Source: Hungatella sp. UBA7603 (GTDB lineage Bacteria; Bacillota; Clostridia; Lachnospirales; Lachnospiraceae). Taken from it: a stretch of DNA of 36,111 nucleotides. The position numbers were made by a program, and so were the translations under genes. The DNA is taken from NCBI GenBank assembly GCA_002478865.1, contig DLJZ01000007.1:81423-117533 (forward strand). Reading direction: 5' to 3'. Below the pieces are notes generated by a model. That model was given only the letters and a program-made list of their open reading frames with translations. It ran no database searches and had not been told where the DNA came from. Positions 28,300 to 35,185 of the stretch are shown here, piece by piece; within the stretch, counting starts at the first letter, position 1, and each line of letters begins with the position of its first letter.

Positions 28300-29631
28300 A
28301 TGAAAGCAATGGTCATAAAGTATGTAAAGCTGCCGGCAGTGGGACAGAGAATTTACCGCTCTGTCTTCGGAGTTTGTTTATGTTTTGCTATATATTATAT
28401 TCGTGGAAAAGAAGGGATTCCCTTTTATTCTGCCCTTGCAGTACTGCAGTGTATTCAGCCATATAAGGAAAGCAGTACCCAGATGGCAAAACAAAGGTGT
28501 TCCGGTACGTTTATCGGTGCCGCATGGGGACTTCTTTTGCTTCTTATCTTTGACTGGGGGGGAGGAATCTTTAGGGAAAGTGTATTCGGCTACCTTATGA
28601 TTTCCCTGTTCACCGGGGTGGTTCTGTATACAACTGTTTTATTGAATAAAAAAGACACCTCATATTTTTCCTGTGTGGTATTTTTAAGCATTACAGTGAT
28701 GCATATGGGAGACAGCAGTCCGTTTTTGTTTGTTATGAATCGTGTGGCAGATACTTTGATCGGCGTGTTCATGGCAATCGTTGTAAATTTCGCACACTTA
28801 CCCAGAAAAAAGCAATTGGATGTGCTGTATGTTTCCGGGGTAGATGATACTTTGCTCACCAAAGAGGAAAAATTAACCCCTTACAGTAAGGTGGAATTAA
28901 ACCGGCTTCTTGATGATGGGATGAAATTTACCCTTTCTACTGGCAGAACACCGGCAACTTTGATGGAGTCAGTCCGCGGAATCAATCTAAAATTACCGGT
29001 GATTGTTATGGATGGAGCCGCACTTTATGATACCAATGATAATTCCTATCTTTTGACGTATGTCTTATCTTACGATCAGGCTGAAAAAATAATAAATTTG
29101 TTAAATGAAAGCAATCTTAATTACTTTGCCAATGTAGTAATTGATGATTCACTTGTCATTTATTATGAAAAACTGGATAATTTGGCAGAACAGGGCATCT
29201 ACCAAAAACTCAGAAAAGATCCCCTGCGCAATTACGTGAAAAGAAGGCTTCCCCAGTATGAAAATGTAGTTTATCTCATGGTGATCGATACTACAAAACA
29301 GATCCGGGCGGCATATGAAAACCTAACGAATCAGGAGTGGTCCGGAGAACTGAAAATACTCACCTATGAGTCTAATGATTATCCCGGATTTTCTTATATG
29401 AAAATATATAATAAGGATGCAAATCGGGAACACATGCTAAAGCGGTTGAAAGCGATGCTGAAGATGGAAAAAAGTGTCATCTTTGGAAGTATCCCTGAGC
29501 AATGTGATATTTTAATTGAAAATTCATCAAAGAATGATATGGTCAAAAGGTTGAAAAGAGAGTTTGAACCTATTCGTCTGTTTTCGGGGAGATCTAAAGA
29601 ACGTAAGGGCAAAAAGTATGTAAATCATTAA
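28300..29631 (+). CDS. FUSC-type membrane domain fused to a degenerate HAD (Cof-type) domain
   Basis: A 443-residue two-part protein. Residues about 1-165 form five to six membrane helices with the aromatic-acid-exporter (FUSC/YgaE) pattern (FYSALAVLQCIQPYKESS; RCSGTFIGAAWGLLLLL). From about 174 a Cof-type HAD phosphatase fold begins. Its motif I reads VSGVDDTLL where DxDGTLL is expected: the nucleophile Asp is Gly180 and only Asp182 remains. Motif II (TLSTGRTP) is kept. The motif III Lys appears replaced by Arg (NREHML). Motif IV reads FGSIPEQCD (Ser397 for the metal-binding Asp). The HAD part is therefore probably a pseudoenzyme, perhaps a binding or regulatory domain for the transporter. 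ATG 28300 follows GGAGG. Function of the fusion is unknown. Confidence 0.78.
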   Translation: MKAMVIKYVKLPAVGQRIYRSVFGVCLCFAIYYIRGKEGIPFYSALAVLQCIQPYKESSTQMAKQRCSGTFIGAAWGLLLLLIFDWGGGIFRESVFGYLMISLFTGVVLYTTVLLNKKDTSYFSCVVFLSITVMHMGDSSPFLFVMNRVADTLIGVFMAIVVNFAHLPRKKQLDVLYVSGVDDTLLTKEEKLTPYSKVELNRLLDDGMKFTLSTGRTPATLMESVRGINLKLPVIVMDGAALYDTNDNSYLLTYVLSYDQAEKIINLLNESNLNYFANVVIDDSLVIYYEKLDNLAEQGIYQKLRKDPLRNYVKRRLPQYENVVYLMVIDTTKQIRAAYENLTNQEWSGELKILTYESNDYPGFSYMKIYNKDANREHMLKRLKAMLKMEKSVIFGSIPEQCDILIENSSKNDMVKRLKREFEPIRLFSGRSKERKGKKYVNH

Positions 29632-29661
29632 TTGTTATTTCGCGAGGAGAAAGGTTATAAT
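29632..29661 (+). promoter_or_regulatory. Promoter before the PAP2 gene
   Basis: TTGTTA (29632-29637) and a perfect TATAAT (29656-29661) are separated by 18 bp and lie about 60 bp before the PAP2 start. Confidence 0.5.
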
Positions 29662-29720
29662 AGGGAAAGTGTGAGGGAAAGAAATGGTCCTCATATATTA
29701 CAATAAAAGAGGCATACAAA

Positions 29721-30263
29721 ATGGTGGAATTTATTACAAATATGGATTGGGCAGTTTTATATTGGATTCGAGACACATTTACCTGTCCCGCATTGGATTA
29801 TGTGATGCCTAAGATTACGTCACTTGGAAATAAAGGGTTTATCTGGATACTGACTGCATTCTTTTTGTTATGTACCAAACAAAATAGAAAGTATGGAATT
29901 ACGCTGATAGTAGGACTTTTAACAGGAGTTATCTTTGGGAATGTGTTTCTTAAAAATCTAATTGAACGTTCCAGGCCTAACTGGATGGAACAAACGATTA
30001 CACTTTTAATAGCAAATCCAACGGATTTTTCATTTCCGTCAGGGCATACGCTTGCATCTGCCATTGCGGCAACAATTCTTACCATGAGCAATAAGAAGTT
30101 CGGATATATTGCAATCCCCTTAGCTTGCCTGATTGCATTTTCAAGGCTGTATTTATTTGTTCATTTTCCTAGCGATGTACTGGGTGCTGCTATCATTGGT
30201 TGTTTGATAGGAACATTGGTTTTCATTGGTATAAAACGTATAAGTACAAATACAAAGAAATAG
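29721..30263 (+). CDS. PAP2-family membrane phosphatase
   Basis: A 180-residue integral membrane lipid phosphatase (undecaprenyl-pyrophosphate or phosphatidate phosphatase type). The three PAP2 motifs are visible: KNLIERSRPNW, FPSGHTLASA and SRLYLFVHFPSDVLGA, with the catalytic His in the second and third. Four to five membrane helices surround them. The ribosome site before ATG 29721 is weak (AGAGG). It is followed 14 bp later by a lipoprotein gene, likely in the same transcript. Substrate not determinable. Confidence 0.9.
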   Translation: MVEFITNMDWAVLYWIRDTFTCPALDYVMPKITSLGNKGFIWILTAFFLLCTKQNRKYGITLIVGLLTGVIFGNVFLKNLIERSRPNWMEQTITLLIANPTDFSFPSGHTLASAIAATILTMSNKKFGYIAIPLACLIAFSRLYLFVHFPSDVLGAAIIGCLIGTLVFIGIKRISTNTKK

Positions 30264-30277
30264 ATAAAAGGAGATTT

Positions 30278-30880
30278 ATGATGAAAAAACAATACAAAAG
30301 CATAACTGTAAAATTAGCCGTAGTATCGATGTTTGGCCTTGTTTTAATAACCGGTTGCTCCAGTCCTGACACCAATAAGAATCCCAAAAATTCAACTGAA
30401 ATCCAAAGCAGTTCAATTAGCAGCAGCGAGGAATCCACTACACAGGTGCCTCTAGTTGTTGATACGGAATCAGAGTCAGCTACTTCTGATTTCAAGCCTT
30501 CCTCAGATACAGAAGTTGCTTCTTTTGAAACATATTTTAATTTACTTGGTACAGGTAAAGAGGAATTTATTAAAACCATGAACGAGGAGCCTAAAACAAT
30601 TGATGAAGGTGGTATGGAATTTAAAAAGGCAGGAATTCGAGTGTGGCTTCATGCGGATACTGGTGCCGTCAGTCAGATATTCTTTGAGTCAAAAGATATT
30701 GATTTCAATGGTGCTAGAATTGGTGATAAAATAGAAAAATTTAAGACTGCGTTTGGAGAACCAATCAGTGATAAAAATGGCGATATGCATTTTAAATATA
30801 AAACTGGTTTCCTATCCGTTAATTATGATACACAGACTGAAGTTACCGGTGCAGTCTATCTCTTGAGTGAAGATTTTTAG
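30278..30880 (+). CDS. Predicted lipoprotein of unknown function
   Basis: A 200-residue secreted lipoprotein. The start is MMKKQYKSITVKLAVV, then a hydrophobic stretch and the lipobox LITGC, predicting cleavage before Cys and lipid attachment. A Ser/Thr-rich linker with many acidic residues follows (about residues 30-85), then a compact globular C-terminal part from about 90 (TYFNLLGTGKEEFIKTM; GARIGDKIEKFKTAFGEP) of the kind seen in small extracellular repeat or BLIP-like folds. I do not recognise a named family. Start set by AAAGGAG at 30267-30273; ATG 30281 is equally possible. It lies 14 bp after the PAP2 gene. Confidence 0.7.
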   Translation: MMKKQYKSITVKLAVVSMFGLVLITGCSSPDTNKNPKNSTEIQSSSISSSEESTTQVPLVVDTESESATSDFKPSSDTEVASFETYFNLLGTGKEEFIKTMNEEPKTIDEGGMEFKKAGIRVWLHADTGAVSQIFFESKDIDFNGARIGDKIEKFKTAFGEPISDKNGDMHFKYKTGFLSVNYDTQTEVTGAVYLLSEDF

Positions 30881-30904
30881 GAAGATTATAACGCAACAAA
30901 CGCC

Positions 30905-31444
30905 TTATCCTAAAAGCTCTAATAACTTTTTTGTAGTATTTGAATTTCGAATGGTGATACTATTATATGCAGGTTTTCCTACAATTTTTGACCATCTTGT
31001 TCGAGAGAACGTTTGAATTGGCGCTGTCCAAAAAACAACCTGTCCATAATAACCAACTTGCTCATACTCCGTTTTAGCAGAACCAACTTGCTCGATGATC
31101 TCTGGCGCAGTAGCAGGTGGTATAATAAAAATAGCGTTGTGTTTTGATTGCGTATCCTTGTCCCACCAAGTTGGTGCATTTTGTAGAGCAGAAGTTAGAT
31201 CTTTTGCAGATATGATTGCAATTAGGATGTTTAAATTTAATTGCTTGGTAATTGCTGCTTCACAGCTTTTCCGGATGTCGTCTTCATCCTCATTGCTGCT
31301 GGAAAAAATAACATTTCCACTGTTGATATAGGTAACAACATCCAGGTATCCAATCTCTTCAAATATCTTCTTTAATTCAGGCATGGATATTTTGTTTTTG
31401 CCTCCCACGTTGATACCGCGCAATAAAGCTATATATTTTTGCAT
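30905..31444 (-). CDS. DUF1697 domain protein
   Basis: A 179-residue cytoplasmic protein with the DUF1697 N terminus (YIALLRGINVGGKNKI, then MPELKKIFEEIGY) and the INSGNVIFSS strand. The family has a ferredoxin-like fold and no assigned function. The start (ATG at 31442-31444) has AGGGGGA upstream at normal spacing. It is convergent with the lipoprotein gene. Length is normal. Confidence 0.9.
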   Translation of the reverse strand: MQKYIALLRGINVGGKNKISMPELKKIFEEIGYLDVVTYINSGNVIFSSSNEDEDDIRKSCEAAITKQLNLNILIAIISAKDLTSALQNAPTWWDKDTQSKHNAIFIIPPATAPEIIEQVGSAKTEYEQVGYYGQVVFWTAPIQTFSRTRWSKIVGKPAYNSITIRNSNTTKKLLELLG

Positions 31445-31639
31445 AAGTTTATCCCCCTGTCGCTTGCCATATAGATTCTAAACCGTTTGAAGTTCTGATG
31501 ATATTTAGTATACCAAATATAGAGGTAAAATCCCATCAACATGTTAAAAGTATTGTTGATACGATTTTTGTTCTGTAAGAATAAGGTACGTTTTCTTGTT
31601 ATGTAAGGAGCTTAGATAGCTTATTTTATGAAAACAGGC

Positions 31640-31669
31640 TTGACGTTCTGGCTTGTGGCTAAGTATAAT
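31640..31669 (+). promoter_or_regulatory. Promoter of the ArsR-family gene
   Basis: TTGACG (31640-31645) and TATAAT (31664-31669) are separated by 18 bp, 41 bp before the start at 31711. No copy of the duplicated operator found at 34283-34327 is seen here. Confidence 0.6.
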
Positions 31670-31710
31670 TAAAATTATTAAACTTAGAAGGTGTAAAGAG
31701 AAGGTGCAAC

Positions 31711-32073
31711 ATGGGAGATACAATAAATAAGTGTGATTGCCAGGCAATTAATGAGGAGTTAGCAGGCAAGGTGAAAGCGGAGATGGAAGACGACGACTGT
31801 ATTTCACTTCTTTCGTCATTCTTTAAATTAATTGGTGATGATACCAGAATTAAAATCATGTACGCATTGTCAAAAAGTGAGTTGTGTGTAAATGACTTGG
31901 CGGTGATTCTAAATATGACCAAATCTGCAATTTCCCATCAATTAAAATTGCTGAAGATGTCTGGTCAGGTGAAATCAAGGAAAGATGGGAAATTTGTATA
32001 CTATGCATTAGACGATGAACATGTTTTTGAGATAATAGAGAATGCTTTGATTCATGTGAAGCACCAGAAATAA
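31711..32073 (+). CDS. ArsR/SmtB-family metal-sensing repressor
   Basis: A 120-residue winged-helix repressor (core LSSFFKLIGDDTRIKIMYAL, then LAVILNMTKSAISHQLKLL). The alpha-5 zinc-site pattern is present at the C terminus (DDEHVFEIIENALIHVKH, Asp/His and His/His pairs), as in SmtB/CzrA. CadC-type alpha-3N ligands are only partial: ELCVNDLA has one Cys where CadC has CVC, while the N terminus carries CDC and a further Cys near residue 30. A zinc/cobalt-type or mixed sensor is likely. ATG 31711 follows AGAAGGTG. It is convergent with the P-ATPase gene, sharing a terminator, and probably controls the promoter at 34305-34334. Confidence 0.88.
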   Translation: MGDTINKCDCQAINEELAGKVKAEMEDDDCISLLSSFFKLIGDDTRIKIMYALSKSELCVNDLAVILNMTKSAISHQLKLLKMSGQVKSRKDGKFVYYALDDEHVFEIIENALIHVKHQK

Positions 32074-32116
32074 GGAAAACAGCGCCTGTAGCGAAAGCAC
32101 AGGCGCTGTTTTCCTT
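32072..32116. terminator. Bidirectional terminator between the ArsR gene and the P-ATPase gene
   Basis: A perfect 18-bp stem, AAGGAAAACAGCGCCTGT (32072-32089) with its complement (32099-32116), with a 9-nt loop. Both convergent genes end in it: its arms overlap the stop of the P-ATPase gene and abut the ArsR stop. Confidence 0.9.
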
Positions 32117-33968
32117 AGGATTTAAATTTTGTTATATTCAGTGCCCGCAGTGCATTTAAAATAGCGATTACGGAAACACCTACATCTGAGAAGACTGCTT
32201 CCCACATGGTTGCTAATCCAAATGCGCTTAAAATCAAGACTCCGATTTTAACAGCCAGGGCAAATATTATATTTTGTCGTACGATACCAAGTGTCTTTTT
32301 CGATATCTTGATAGCGGTTCCAAGTTTCGATGGTTCATCTGTCATAATTACCACGTCAGCGGCTTCGATCGCGGCATCGGATCCTAAACCACCCATAGCA
32401 ACGCCAATGTCAGCTCTAGCTAAAACAGGAGCATCATTAATCCCATCACCTACAAAAGCAAGTTTTCCTTTTGCAGACTTTTTAGTAAACAACTCTTCTA
32501 ACTTATCAACTTTATCCCCTGGTAGTAACTCGGTATAAACTTGATCCATCTGTAGCTCTTTTGCAACTTTTTCCCCAACACTCTTAGAATCGCCAGTGAG
32601 CATTACGGTCTGCTTTACGTGAGCTGCCTTTAAGGTCTGGATTGCCAAAGCTGCATCTGGTTTTACTTTATCTGAGATTACGATATAACCCGCATAACTG
32701 TTATCAACAGCAACATGAACCACGGTTCCAATCGCAACATCTTCTGAGTAGGAGATATTAAGTTTTGTCATAAGCTTACTGTTTCCAGCAGCCACCACTT
32801 TCCCGTCGACAGAAGCAATGATACCGTGACCAGAGATTTCTTCTACATTACTGAGACGATTTTTATCAATCTCTTTTCCATACGCTCTTTTTAAAGAAAG
32901 AGAGATTGGATGATTGGAGTAGCTTTCTGCATAAGCTGTGAGGGCTAATAATTCTTCTTTTGTAATGTCTTTAGCATAAATCTCTTGAACATCAAAGACT
33001 CCTTGAGTTAAGGTTCCTGTTTTATCAAATACAACTAATTCTGTCTTGGCAAGTGCCTCTAGATAATTGCTGCCCTTCACAAGGATTCCAGCTTTTGATG
33101 CGCCACCGATGCCACCAAAGAAACTAAGTGGAACAGAGATAACCAAAGCACAGGGGCAGGAGACAACTAGGAATGTAAGCGCACGATATAACCATTGTTC
33201 AAAAGAAGCTCCTGGTATCACGAGCGGTGGAATTACTGCAAGCAATAACGCAGATATTACAACAATCGGTGTATATACAGCCGCAAATTTAGTAATGAAG
33301 TTTTCAGAATTTGATTTTTTACTGCTGGCATTTTCAACCAAGTCTAATATCTTACTTACGGTAGATTCCCCGTATTCTTTTGTGACCTTAATTCTTAAAA
33401 TGCCGTTTATATTAACACATCCACTTAATACGTCGCTTCCTACCGCAGCATCTCTAGGAACGGATTCACCGGTTAATGCGGAAGTATCAATCATGGAAGT
33501 GCCATCGATTACCGTGCCGTCCAAAGGAATCTTTTCTCCGGCAGCAACCAGTATTGTATCACCAATTTTCACATCCTCAGGGTCCACACGGGTGGTATCC
33601 CCTGATTCAGTCACCAGGTTGGCATAATCAGGACGGATATCCATCAATTCCGAGATAGATCTTCTGGACTGAGATACGGCATAACTTTGAAATAATTCCC
33701 CGACCTGATAAAAGAGCATAACAGCCACCGCTTCGGGAAATTCTCGGATGCAAAAGGCTCCGACAGTGGCAACGGTCATTAGAAAATTCTCATCAAAGAC
33801 CTTGCCTCGAAGGATATTACGTATGGCTTTCCATACAATATCCCCACCTATGATAATATAACTAATAGTAAACATAGCAGGGGAAAACCAGCTGATCTCT
33901 GGTTTGATTAAAAAGGCCATCAAGTAAATTATGCTGCCTATTATAATGCGTATTAATCTCTTTTTCAT
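32115..33968 (-). CDS. cadA: CadA/ZntA-type heavy-metal P-type ATPase
   Basis: A 617-residue P1B-type metal pump that exports Zn(II)/Cd(II)-class ions at the cost of ATP. The membrane metal site CPC is in SCPCALVIS (about residue 270). The phosphorylated Asp is in VVFDKTGTLTQG (about 313); the SGHGI/HP part is present as SNHPI and EEISGHGIIAS; the hinge reads MLTGDS and FVGDGINDAPVL. Eight membrane segments are expected. The N-terminal metal-binding domain usual in CadA is absent from this protein and is encoded separately at 33992-34219. ATG (33966-33968) follows AAAGGAG. Exact metal (Zn, Cd, Co, Pb) is inferred from the CPC type and neighbours. Confidence 0.92.
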   Translation of the reverse strand: MKKRLIRIIIGSIIYLMAFLIKPEISWFSPAMFTISYIIIGGDIVWKAIRNILRGKVFDENFLMTVATVGAFCIREFPEAVAVMLFYQVGELFQSYAVSQSRRSISELMDIRPDYANLVTESGDTTRVDPEDVKIGDTILVAAGEKIPLDGTVIDGTSMIDTSALTGESVPRDAAVGSDVLSGCVNINGILRIKVTKEYGESTVSKILDLVENASSKKSNSENFITKFAAVYTPIVVISALLLAVIPPLVIPGASFEQWLYRALTFLVVSCPCALVISVPLSFFGGIGGASKAGILVKGSNYLEALAKTELVVFDKTGTLTQGVFDVQEIYAKDITKEELLALTAYAESYSNHPISLSLKRAYGKEIDKNRLSNVEEISGHGIIASVDGKVVAAGNSKLMTKLNISYSEDVAIGTVVHVAVDNSYAGYIVISDKVKPDAALAIQTLKAAHVKQTVMLTGDSKSVGEKVAKELQMDQVYTELLPGDKVDKLEELFTKKSAKGKLAFVGDGINDAPVLARADIGVAMGGLGSDAAIEAADVVIMTDEPSKLGTAIKISKKTLGIVRQNIIFALAVKIGVLILSAFGLATMWEAVFSDVGVSVIAILNALRALNITKFKS

Positions 33969-33991
33969 GTTAGGACATCTCCTTTATCAAG

Positions 33992-34219
33992 TTACCTGCT
34001 GTGCAATTTCATTGAGACATCAGGTTCTATTTTTTTGACGGTTTTTTTAACAGACTGTAATGTTTTCTCTGTATCATTATCATTTAGTTCAAGGGTCATC
34101 TTTGTTGTCATGAAATTAACAGAAGCTGATGTAACTCCATCTAAGGAGCTTACCGCTCTTTCAATTTTTGCTGCACAGTTTGCACAGTCAAGTCCTTCTA
34201 GTATAAATGTCTGTTTCAT
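33992..34219 (-). CDS. Stand-alone HMA metal-binding protein (split N-terminal domain)
   Basis: A 75-residue heavy-metal-associated domain (ferredoxin-like fold). The metal motif is LDCANCAAKIE with both Cys, followed by the typical GVTSASVNFMTTKM strand. In most CadA/ZntA pumps this domain is the N terminus; here it is separate, starting at ATG 34217-34219 with an AGGAGG site, and ends 23 bp before the pump gene. It probably hands metal to the pump or buffers it. Confidence 0.9.
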   Translation of the reverse strand: MKQTFILEGLDCANCAAKIERAVSSLDGVTSASVNFMTTKMTLELNDNDTEKTLQSVKKTVKKIEPDVSMKLHSR

Positions 34220-34282
34220 AGTAAATCCTCCTATTATTTGGAATTTTTATAGTGTCAAGTGTCCAATGCCTTAACTGAACGA

Positions 34283-34334
34283 TTGAGCAACTGTTCATAT
34301 GTTTATTATAGTTGAATGGATGTTCAATTGTCAA
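34283..34334 (-). promoter_or_regulatory. Metal-efflux promoter with duplicated ArsR-type operators
   Basis: On the minus strand a consensus TTGACA (34329-34334) is 18 bp from a TATAAT box (34305-34310), driving the HMA and pump genes. The spacer holds TTGAATGGATGTTCAA (34312-34327), with perfect TTGAA/TTCAA arms. A second similar site, TTGAGCAACTGTTCAT (34283-34298), lies just past the -10, with start-to-start spacing of 29 bp. Both fit the TTGA...TGTTCA style of SmtB/CzrA-family operators and would block transcription when bound. Confidence 0.7.
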
Positions 34335-34629
34335 GCGTAATTTTTTTGTTTTTAATTTTATTAGAATCCTCATATAATTCCCATATTTTTTTGATAAAAT
34401 TCCTTTTATGAACCACAAAGAAGGAAAGGGGTTAATTGCTTAAGGGTGAAGTACTGTTTTTATAAGGAAAGAAAGATATGATAAAAATAAAAGAAATGAT
34501 TGGTAGTAACGATAAGTATTAAGTAGAAAATTTCTAAAAATTATTTAATGTTGTAAGAAATCACAGTAGGTTTTATAAAATCACTCCAGAGAAAAGAATT
34601 GAGGTTTTTTGGTTTAACCATATTCATTA

Positions 34630-34657
34630 ACTAACAGTATAATGCTGGTAGTTTTTT
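34630..34657 (+). terminator. Weak hairpin with T-run
   Basis: ACTAACAG (34630-34637) pairs with CTGGTAGT (34645-34652), followed by six T. It stands alone, suggesting a gene once ended here. Confidence 0.4.
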
Positions 34658-34752
34658 AATCCACAAAACCCAAATTTCAATTAAGGGTAATTAGATAATT
34701 GCTATATGAATCATATTTAAGTCCTGACAACATGTGTTTGAACGAAAAAGTG

Positions 34753-34789
34753 TCGTGGTTAGGGTATATTCTCTTAACCACGATTTTTT
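34753..34789 (+). terminator. Rho-independent terminator in the intergenic region
   Basis: TCGTGGTTA (34753-34761) pairs perfectly with TAACCACGA (34775-34783), followed by six T. No complete gene precedes it. Confidence 0.75.
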
Positions 34790-34953
34790 AAAGAAAGTGA
34801 TCTCATGTTTATATTGGATCTTGTAGAAGACACCGTTTTTGGTTGCGGTAGAAAACTAGTTAAATCAGGACGGTAACAAAAGCGGAATTCAAATGTAAAT
34901 AGATGGAATCAAAACCGAGGAAGGAGATAAAAATACAATTGATAGAGAAGGTG

Positions 34954-34982
34954 TTGACATGTAATAAAAACGATAATATAAT
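34954..34982 (+). promoter_or_regulatory. Consensus promoter of the third PTS gene
   Basis: A perfect TTGACA (34954-34959), 17-bp spacer and perfect TATAAT (34977-34982), about 200 bp before the PTS gene at 35186. It is followed at once by a LacI-type operator at 34991-35002. Confidence 0.85.
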
Positions 34983-34990
34983 AGAAATGT

Positions 34991-35002
34991 GGAACCGGTT
35001 CC
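34991..35002. promoter_or_regulatory. LacI/GalR-family-type operator
   Basis: GGAACCGGTTCC is a perfect 12-bp palindrome with the central CG typical of LacI-family sites, located at about the transcription start. A weaker inverted match, GGAACGATTCC, lies at 35029-35039 and may be an auxiliary site. No LacI-family gene is in the window. Confidence 0.6.
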
Positions 35003-35010
35003 GCAAAAAA

Positions 35011-35061
35011 AGTTTATATAGTTATGAGGGAACGATTCCTTGAAACTATATGTTATAAACT
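35011..35061 (+). promoter_or_regulatory. Leader stem-loop before the third PTS gene
   Basis: AGTTTATATAGTT (35011-35023) can pair with AACTATATGTTATAAACT (35044-35061) to form an interrupted stem in the mRNA leader, with the second half-operator in its loop. No T-run follows, so it is not a plain terminator. Confidence 0.35.
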
Positions 35062-35185
35062 GTGGGGTACAATGATATCAAGAAATTAAGTATGGTATAA
35101 AAAGTGAGCAGTCAATATGTAAAATCACCAAGTAAGTAAACGAGTTTTAGTAGCAAAAACAAGGTTTTAACTGAGGAGGAAGAAA

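Larger units (their letters stand above)
34335..34950. other. Intergenic region with short frames only
   Basis: No full gene is supported. There are two short frames with weak ribosome sites (34478-34522, starting MIKIKEMIGSNDKY; and from 34805, starting MFILDLVEDTVFGCGRK, 23 residues). A run near 34530-34620 reads like coding sequence interrupted by stops. These may be fossil ends of lost genes. Confidence 0.35.

Noticed and set aside
33067..33627. 186-residue plus-strand frame
   Set aside because: It is antisense to the P-type ATPase, whose motifs are complete on the minus strand.
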